Assembly: GCA_900552685.1 (NCBI GenBank)
Contig: USAJ01000013.1
Coordinates: 1 to 29,985, forward strand
Reading direction: 5' to 3'
Length of the DNA: 29,985 bases
Source of the DNA: an uncultured Collinsella sp.
Lineage (GTDB): Bacteria > Actinomycetota > Coriobacteriia > Coriobacteriales > Coriobacteriaceae
The notes beneath the pieces were generated by a model. It saw only the letters and a list, made by a program, of their open reading frames with translations. It searched no databases and was not told where the DNA came from. The position numbers and the translations under genes are program-made. Below are positions 25,604 through 29,985 of this stretch, one piece after another. Position 1 is the stretch's first letter. Every line of letters starts with the position of its first letter.

Positions 25604-27844
25604 GTGGCAAAGAAGAAGACGAAAACCCAGCCAAAGAAAAAGCAGGTCAACGCCGAGAACGTCATCGGCCTGCACTCCGAGGTCACTGACCAGCCGATCA
25701 CGCAGACGCTCGAGGTCAACTACATGCCCTACGCCATGAGCGTCAACGTCTCGCGTGCATTCCCCGAGATCGACGGCTTTAAGCCCTCGCACCGCAAGCT
25801 GCTCTACACCATGTACAAGATGGGCCTGCTCAAGGGCGAGCGCCAGAAGAGCGCCAACATCGTGGGCCAGACCATGAAGCTCAACCCGCACGGCGATGCC
25901 GCGATCTACGAGACGATGGTGCGCTTGGCCACCGGCAACGAGGCGCTTCTTGCCCCCTTCGTGGAGTCGAAGGGCAACTTTGGCAAGTACTATTCGGGCG
26001 ACCTGAGCTACGCCGCCTCGCGTTATACCGAGGCCAAGCTCTCCCCCATCAGCGCCGAGATCTTCAAGGACATCGACAAGGACCCGGTCGACTTCGTTGA
26101 CAGCTACGACGGCGCCATGAAGGAGCCGCGCCTGCTGCCCACCACGTTCCCCAACATCCTTGTCTCGGCCAACAAAGGCATCGGCGTCGCCATGGCGTCT
26201 GACATCTGCGGTTTCAACCTCAACGAGGTCTGTACCGCCACTATGCATTACCTGCAGGATCCCAACTGCGACCTGCTCGAGTACATGCCCATGCCCGACT
26301 TCTCGACCGGCGGCGAGATTATCTACCGCCGCGAGGAGATGGAGAAGATCGTCGAGACCGGCCTTGGCAGCTTCCAAATCCGCTCCCGCTGGCGCTGGAT
26401 TCCCGAAGAGCGCATCATCGAGGTGTACGAGATTCCCTACACCACTAAGACCGATGTCATCATCGAGCGCATCGTTAAGCTCTCCAAGGAGGGCAAGGTC
26501 AAGGAGATCGCCGACATCCGCGACGAGACCGACCTCTCGGGCCTGCGCATCGCCATCGACCTTAAGCGCGGTGTCGATCCCGACAAGCTCATGGCCAAGC
26601 TCTATCGCTCGACCACGCTGCAGGATTCGTTCTCGTGCAACTTCAACGTGCTCGTCGACGGCTATCCCCGTGTTATGGGCGTGCGCCAGATCCTGCACGA
26701 GTGGGTCAAGTGGCGTATTGAGTCCACACGTCGCCGCATTAACTTTGACCTGGGCAAAAAGTCCGAGCGCCTGCACCTGCTGCACGGCCTCGAGGCGATC
26801 TTGCTCGACATCGACAAAGCCATCGCCATCATCCGCGGCACCAAGCTCGAAGCCGAAGTCGTGCCTAACCTTATGAAGGGTTTCGACATCGACGAGACCC
26901 AGGCCGAGTTTGTTGCCGAGCTTAAGCTCCGCAACATCAACGAGGAATACATCCTCAACCGCACCAAGGACATCACCAAGCTCGAGGGTGAGATTGCCGA
27001 GCTTGAGGAGATCCTCTCCAGCGAAGACAACATCAAGAAGGTCATCAGCGACGAGCTGGCCGCGGTCAACAAGAAGTACGTGATGCCGCGCCGCACGGGC
27101 AGGATCGAGCCCCATGAGGTCATCGAGGTGAGTCTGGAGCCCGAGGTCGAGGAGTACCCGGTCACCATCATGCTCTCGCGCGATGGCTACCTCAAGAAGA
27201 TGACGGACCGCGTGCTCAAGAAGGCGACCACGCTCAAGTACAAGGACGGCGACAAACCCTTTATCGAGTTCCCGTCCTCCAACACCCACGAGTTGCTGGT
27301 CTTTACCAACAAGAGCCAGGTGTACAAGTGCAAGGTCGCGACGTTTGAGGACACCAAGTCGGCCCAGCTGGGCTCGTACCTGCCCACCGACCTTGAAATG
27401 GAACCCGACGAGAGTGTCATCTGGGTCATCGACCCCGAGGACTACAAGGCCGACGTGCTGTTCGTCTTTGAGAACGGCCGCGTGGTGCGCGTCGCACTTG
27501 CCGGATACGTCACCAAGACCAACCGCAAGCGCCTCAAGAACGCCATCTACGGCGGCAGCAAGCTGCTGTATGCCCAGGTGCTCAACACAGATCGTGACAT
27601 CGCGCTGGTCTCGAGCGACTACCGACTGATGAACTTCAACACGTCGCTGCTCAAGACCAAGACGACCACTAACACGCAGGGCGTCCAGGCCTTTACGGCC
27701 AAGAAGGGCCGCTCGGTCACCACCGTCGGCACGACCGAGGAGATCCTTGGCGCCGGCGTCTCGGCCGAGAAGTTCACCGCGCAGAGCCTACCCTCCGCTG
27801 GCGCCCTCATGAAGGAAAACGACATGCCGAGTTTGTTTGACTAA
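25604..27844 (+). CDS. Type IIA DNA topoisomerase A subunit (ParC/GyrA-like, divergent)
   Basis: A 746-residue breakage-reunion subunit. After a Lys-rich N-terminus it shows the winged-helix core AFPEIDGFKPSHRKLLYTMYKMG, the HGD motif at 96-98 and the catalytic tyrosine Y141 in ASRYTEAKLS. A coiled coil lies around 430-490 (ILNRTKDITKLEGEIAELEEIL), and the C-terminal third is the beta-pinwheel with repeats such as VTIMLSRDGYLKKM. The GyrA box QRRGGRG is absent, so it is more ParC-like, and decatenation rather than supercoiling is expected. The residues matching E. coli GyrA S83 and D87 are A99 and E103. It starts with GTG, preceded by AAGAGGAA. It forms an operon with the B subunit. Confidence 0.88.
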   Translation: MAKKKTKTQPKKKQVNAENVIGLHSEVTDQPITQTLEVNYMPYAMSVNVSRAFPEIDGFKPSHRKLLYTMYKMGLLKGERQKSANIVGQTMKLNPHGDAAIYETMVRLATGNEALLAPFVESKGNFGKYYSGDLSYAASRYTEAKLSPISAEIFKDIDKDPVDFVDSYDGAMKEPRLLPTTFPNILVSANKGIGVAMASDICGFNLNEVCTATMHYLQDPNCDLLEYMPMPDFSTGGEIIYRREEMEKIVETGLGSFQIRSRWRWIPEERIIEVYEIPYTTKTDVIIERIVKLSKEGKVKEIADIRDETDLSGLRIAIDLKRGVDPDKLMAKLYRSTTLQDSFSCNFNVLVDGYPRVMGVRQILHEWVKWRIESTRRRINFDLGKKSERLHLLHGLEAILLDIDKAIAIIRGTKLEAEVVPNLMKGFDIDETQAEFVAELKLRNINEEYILNRTKDITKLEGEIAELEEILSSEDNIKKVISDELAAVNKKYVMPRRTGRIEPHEVIEVSLEPEVEEYPVTIMLSRDGYLKKMTDRVLKKATTLKYKDGDKPFIEFPSSNTHELLVFTNKSQVYKCKVATFEDTKSAQLGSYLPTDLEMEPDESVIWVIDPEDYKADVLFVFENGRVVRVALAGYVTKTNRKRLKNAIYGGSKLLYAQVLNTDRDIALVSSDYRLMNFNTSLLKTKTTTNTQGVQAFTAKKGRSVTTVGTTEEILGAGVSAEKFTAQSLPSAGALMKENDMPSLFD

Positions 27845-27880
27845 AACAACGGCAGTCGAACCGTCATGGTTTTACAATGC

Positions 27881-27923
27881 AGCGGGGCCCGGAGCGCAGC
27901 AACATCGCGCTCCGGGCCCCGCT
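27881..27923. terminator. Strong hairpin downstream of the topoisomerase operon
   Basis: A perfect 17-bp stem, agcggggcccggagcgc (27881-27897) with gcgctccgggccccgct (27907-27923), and a nine-base loop. It lies 37 bases past the stop codon. No T-run follows directly, but the stem strength and position fit a terminator. Confidence 0.65.
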
Positions 27924-28001
27924 CGTTGCAACGTAGTCGGAATAATAGAAATCCCCGTTTTTCACTCCTGCAATCCCGCGGCACAAGACATGTTAAACCG
28001 T

Positions 28002-28057
28002 TAGCAAAACTTGCAAAAATTAGCAAAAGTTGCAAAAACTAGCAAAACCTGCAAAGG
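28002..28057. repeat. Helically phased TAGCAAAA / TTGCAAAA tandem repeats
   Basis: Six related 8-mers start at 28002, 28011, 28021, 28030, 28040 and 28049, alternating TAGCAAAA and TTGCAAAA with the last decayed to CTGCAAAG. The period is about 9.5 bases (19 bases for the pair), close to one turn of DNA, so the A-runs are in phase and the region may be bent. It lies just before the remnant of an AAA ATPase gene. Confidence 0.75.
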
Positions 28058-28068
28058 GGCCACCATGG

Positions 28069-28532
28069 ATCGCAGCAAATGTCTCCGCCATGCCAGGCAT
28101 GCTCGAAGATATTATCGAGCGAACCAAAGAAGCGGCAGATAGCCGCCTCTCATAGTCTCGCGCGTGCATAAGCAGCGTTCAGATTGAGCCAGTCGGCATC
28201 GATTGGACATATGCTCAGGAGACTCAGGGTAACTGGCGCACGGACATGAATGGCGTCTTCAGGCAACTCGAGAAGCATGACGTCGGGCTTCTCTCGAAAC
28301 GACCTATCGGGAACTTTCCGATAAAGACATTGAGTTTTTGCTCGCGATGCTGCCCGATTCTGGCCCCAGCAGGGTCTCGGAGATAGCCAAACGCATGGGC
28401 GTTGCCAGCAACTATGCAAGCCAATATAAACGCCGTCTCCTCGAGGACGGCGTCATCGGAGAGCGAGGGCGTGGTCTCGTTGGCTTTGACATTCCCGCGT
28501 TCAGGGAATTCTTGAACGAGAAGGCGTTTTAG
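28069..28532 (+). pseudogene. Remnant of an AAA ATPase with C-terminal winged helix
   Basis: Several fragments of one decayed gene. From 28069 one frame reads NVSAMPGMLEDIIERTKEAA up to a TAG at 28153, and the same frame resumes with VEPVGIDWTYAQETQGNWRTD and FRQLEKHDVGLL to about 28290. Another frame then gives TYRELSDKDIEFLLAMLPDSG and a winged helix (PSRVSEIAKRMGVASNYASQYKRRLLEDG) ending at 28532. This order matches bacterial ATPases of the Cdc6/ORC-like AAA group with a C-terminal winged helix. The P-loop, Walker B and sensor region are missing, so a 5' deletion, an internal deletion and a stop have inactivated it. A short protein from 28338 (TTG) could still be made but lacks a ribosome site. 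Confidence 0.7.
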
Positions 28533-28560
28533 CACGCCGGAATTGTCCGCGGAAGCATCA

Positions 28561-28628
28561 ACGCATGGCAATCAGTAATCCTCTTGGTAAGGGAAGTAGG
28601 CTTTCCGCCAACGCTGATTGCCATGCGT
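28561..28628. terminator. Long-loop inverted repeat, 3' of the flavoprotein gene
   Basis: The perfect 15-bp arms acgcatggcaatcag (28561-28575) and ctgattgccatgcgt (28614-28628) enclose 38 bases. They lie between the ATPase remnant and the 3' end of the minus-strand flavoprotein, 12 bases past its stop. It may be a terminator or a fragment of a small mobile palindrome; no T-run is evident. Confidence 0.5.
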
Positions 28629-28639
28629 TCTTCTTGTCC

Positions 28640-29170
28640 TTAGGCGAGCTTGCGAGCGAGCTCTCGCACCTCTTCCAACTTGGGCGACGATGCCATGCTG
28701 TCGCGCTCGGTCATACCGCTGATGGTGACAATGCCCTGGTCCTCCCACTTGCAGTACGCGCAGGTCGACTTGTACATAGCGATCGCCGCATCATAGACGC
28801 CCTCGCTGTGGCTATCGAGCAAAAGGGCCGTCTTGGTGAACGGGAAGCCCGTGGCACCGAAGGCGTACAGGCGGTCGACGGCGGCTTTCTCCTGCGCAGT
28901 GATATCAAACCAGTAGATAGGCGAAGCGAAGACAACCATGTCGGCGTCTTTCAGCGACTCGATCACGTTGGCCATGTCATCCTTCTGCACACAGGTGCCC
29001 TCGTGGGCGAAGCAATACTGACACCCCAGGCAACCAGCGATCTTCTTGCTGGCAACGCGGATGACCTCGACCGTATGGCCGACCTCGCGCGCGGTCTCGG
29101 CAAACGCCTCGACCATGGTGTCGGTATTGGCGCCCTTGCGCGGGCTACCGCTCAACACAACGATATTCAT
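28640..29170 (-). CDS. NADPH-dependent FMN reductase / iron-sulfur flavoprotein-like
   Basis: A 176-residue flavodoxin-fold protein. The N-terminal VVLSGSPRKGANTDTMV is the FMN phosphate loop, and ASPIYWFDITAQEKAAVDRLY is the second flavin loop typical of the NADPH-dependent FMN reductase family. C47, C50, C53 and C60 in GCLGCQYCFAHEGTC resemble the compact 4Fe-4S site of iron-sulfur flavoproteins (C-x2-C-x2-C-x4-8-C). Two more cysteines lie in STCAYCKW. The ATG has AAGGAGGGAG nine bases upstream. It is on the same strand as the hydrolase gene upstream (147-bp gap). It probably moves electrons from NAD(P)H or ferredoxin to an unknown acceptor, perhaps quinones or oxygen. Confidence 0.87.
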   Translation of the reverse strand: MNIVVLSGSPRKGANTDTMVEAFAETAREVGHTVEVIRVASKKIAGCLGCQYCFAHEGTCVQKDDMANVIESLKDADMVVFASPIYWFDITAQEKAAVDRLYAFGATGFPFTKTALLLDSHSEGVYDAAIAMYKSTCAYCKWEDQGIVTISGMTERDSMASSPKLEEVRELARKLA

Positions 29171-29187
29171 AAGAATCTCCCTCCTTC

Positions 29188-29217
29188 ATGCCGCAGGCGC
29201 GCGGCATATTTTTTGTT
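29188..29217. terminator. Hairpin with T-run, reading on the plus strand
   Basis: The stem atgccgc/gcggcat (29188-29194 and 29201-29207) is followed on the plus strand by ATTTTTTG. In form it is an intrinsic terminator, but no plus-strand gene precedes it. On the minus strand it falls in the leader of the flavoprotein gene, just before its ribosome site, so a role in control of translation is possible. Confidence 0.45.
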
Positions 29218-29317
29218 TTAACCAAAACGGATGGAGCTATTCAATCGCCTCGTTTCAGCTACTCCCACTCTTTAGAAGAATCGTTGCTGGAGACTTGGCA
29301 TTGAATCAAGGTGCGCC

Positions 29318-29985
29318 TTATTTCAGATATTCCTCAAAGAAGGCTTTCAGCTTTTCAAACGGAATGATGTCCATCCGATCGTAAAGGTCGGTGTGGTTGG
29401 CACCAGGGATAATGAGCAGCTCCTTGTTGTCCCCGGTCAGCTTGCTGTACGCGGTTTCGCTGAAATAGCGGGAGTGCGCCTTCTCACCGTGCACCAGCAG
29501 TACCGCAGAGCGGATTTCGATGCTGTATTGCAAAATCGGCATATTCAAAAACGACAGCGAGGACGTCACATTCCAGCCGCCATTGGAGCCCAGGCTGCGG
29601 GGATGGTAGCCTCGCGGGGTCTTGTAGTAGGCGTAGTAGTCCTTCACGAACTGGGGCGCGTCATCGGGCAGCGGATCGACCACGCCGCCCGCCAGCGCGT
29701 AGCTGCCGTTTTTATAGTCCTCGGTGCGCTGCGCGTTCAGTGCTTTCCGCTTTTCGAAGCGCGCCTGCTCGGAATCCTCGGCGTCAAAGTAGCCGTTTGC
29801 GGTCACGCGGGTCATATCGTACATGGTCATAGCCGCGGTGGCCTTGATGCGGGTGTCGATGGCTGCGGCATTGATCGCCATGCCGCCCCAACCGCAGATG
29901 CCGATGATACCGATGCGCTCCGGGTCAACGCTTTCCTGCACAGAGAGAAAATCCACCGCTGCGCAGAAGTCCTCGGTGTTGATGT
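29318..29985 (-). CDS. Alpha/beta hydrolase-fold protein, partial (5' end beyond window)
   Basis: The C-terminal 222 residues of a dienelactone hydrolase/YcjY-like protein; the frame is open to the right edge, so the start is missing. The strand-turn-helix expected to hold the nucleophile reads RIGIIGICGWGGMAINAA; related enzymes usually have GICASGG, so Trp stands where Ser would be. The C-terminal histidine is likely in PGANHTDLYD and the acid near LVHGEKA. Helical lid sequences lie between (TMYDMTRVTANGYFDAEDSEQARFEKR). The same GICGWGG form is remembered from a group of hydrolase-like proteins in gut bacteria, so it is probably a subfamily trait. The flavoprotein gene follows on the same strand. 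Confidence 0.85.
   Translation of the reverse strand, partial: INTEDFCAAVDFLSVQESVDPERIGIIGICGWGGMAINAAAIDTRIKATAAMTMYDMTRVTANGYFDAEDSEQARFEKRKALNAQRTEDYKNGSYALAGGVVDPLPDDAPQFVKDYYAYYKTPRGYHPRSLGSNGGWNVTSSLSFLNMPILQYSIEIRSAVLLVHGEKAHSRYFSETAYSKLTGDNKELLIIPGANHTDLYDRMDIIPFEKLKAFFEEYLK

Noticed and set aside
23100..27289. Three long minus-strand open frames (23100-24428, 24456-25523, 25286-27289)
   Set aside because: All are antisense to the topoisomerase genes, where codon bias keeps the opposite frame open; the translations are Val/Leu/Asp-rich without known domains.
28002..28057. CRISPR array
   Set aside because: Units are 8 bases at 9.5-base spacing, without spacers of useful length or cas genes nearby.
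28150..28571. Two minus-strand open frames (28150-28419 and 28224-28571)
   Set aside because: They are antisense to the ATPase remnant and show no motif or ribosome site.

Overview
The window reads as chromosomal DNA of a high-GC, gut-type actinobacterium of the class Coriobacteriia, most probably a Collinsella. This is an inference from protein style (a LAxTG-type surface protein beside a LuxR-type regulator, XRE/TipAS regulator, a 4Fe-4S/TlpA redox operon) and from recurrent intergenic hairpins; no search was possible. Gene density is high, genes lie on both strands, and no rRNA, tRNA, CRISPR array, insertion sequence or replication origin was recognised.

Layout. 1-2.5 kb: a hybrid sensor histidine kinase that lacks the front of its sensor domain, then a NimA-like flavin/PNPOx-fold protein. 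2.6-7 kb: a MalY/PatB aminotransferase (-), TrmO tRNA methyltransferase (-), a divergent XRE-zinc ribbon-TipAS regulator (+), a glutaredoxin (+) and a tRNA-dihydrouridine synthase (-). 7-8.9 kb: an orphan three-helix membrane protein flanked on both sides by members of one ~182-bp palindromic repeat family in opposite orientation. 8.9-12.2 kb: a very large MacB-like ABC exporter in one polypeptide (-).

12.4-16.4 kb is the most coherent system: a minus-strand operon of a 48-residue membrane CXXC micro-protein (absent from simple ORF calling because it uses TTG), a membrane polyferredoxin (NapH-like) and a thioredoxin-fold lipoprotein (TlpA-like), closed by a clear intrinsic terminator. It is divergent from an OmpR/EnvZ-type two-component pair. 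The likely job is moving electrons across the membrane to an extracytoplasmic thiol protein under control of that sensor.

16.4-23.1 kb: a LuxR-family regulator followed by a 1,455-residue secreted, apparently sortase-anchored surface protein, then a lipoprotein on the other strand. 23.1-27.9 kb: a 464-bp leader with a 16-bp stem hairpin, then an operon for a non-canonical type IIA topoisomerase (B and A subunits), ending at a 17-bp stem hairpin. 28.0-30 kb: helically phased TAGCAAAA/TTGCAAAA repeats, a decayed AAA ATPase pseudogene, an iron-sulfur flavoprotein-like reductase (-) and the 3' part of an alpha/beta hydrolase-fold gene (-) that runs off the window and carries Trp where the nucleophile is expected.
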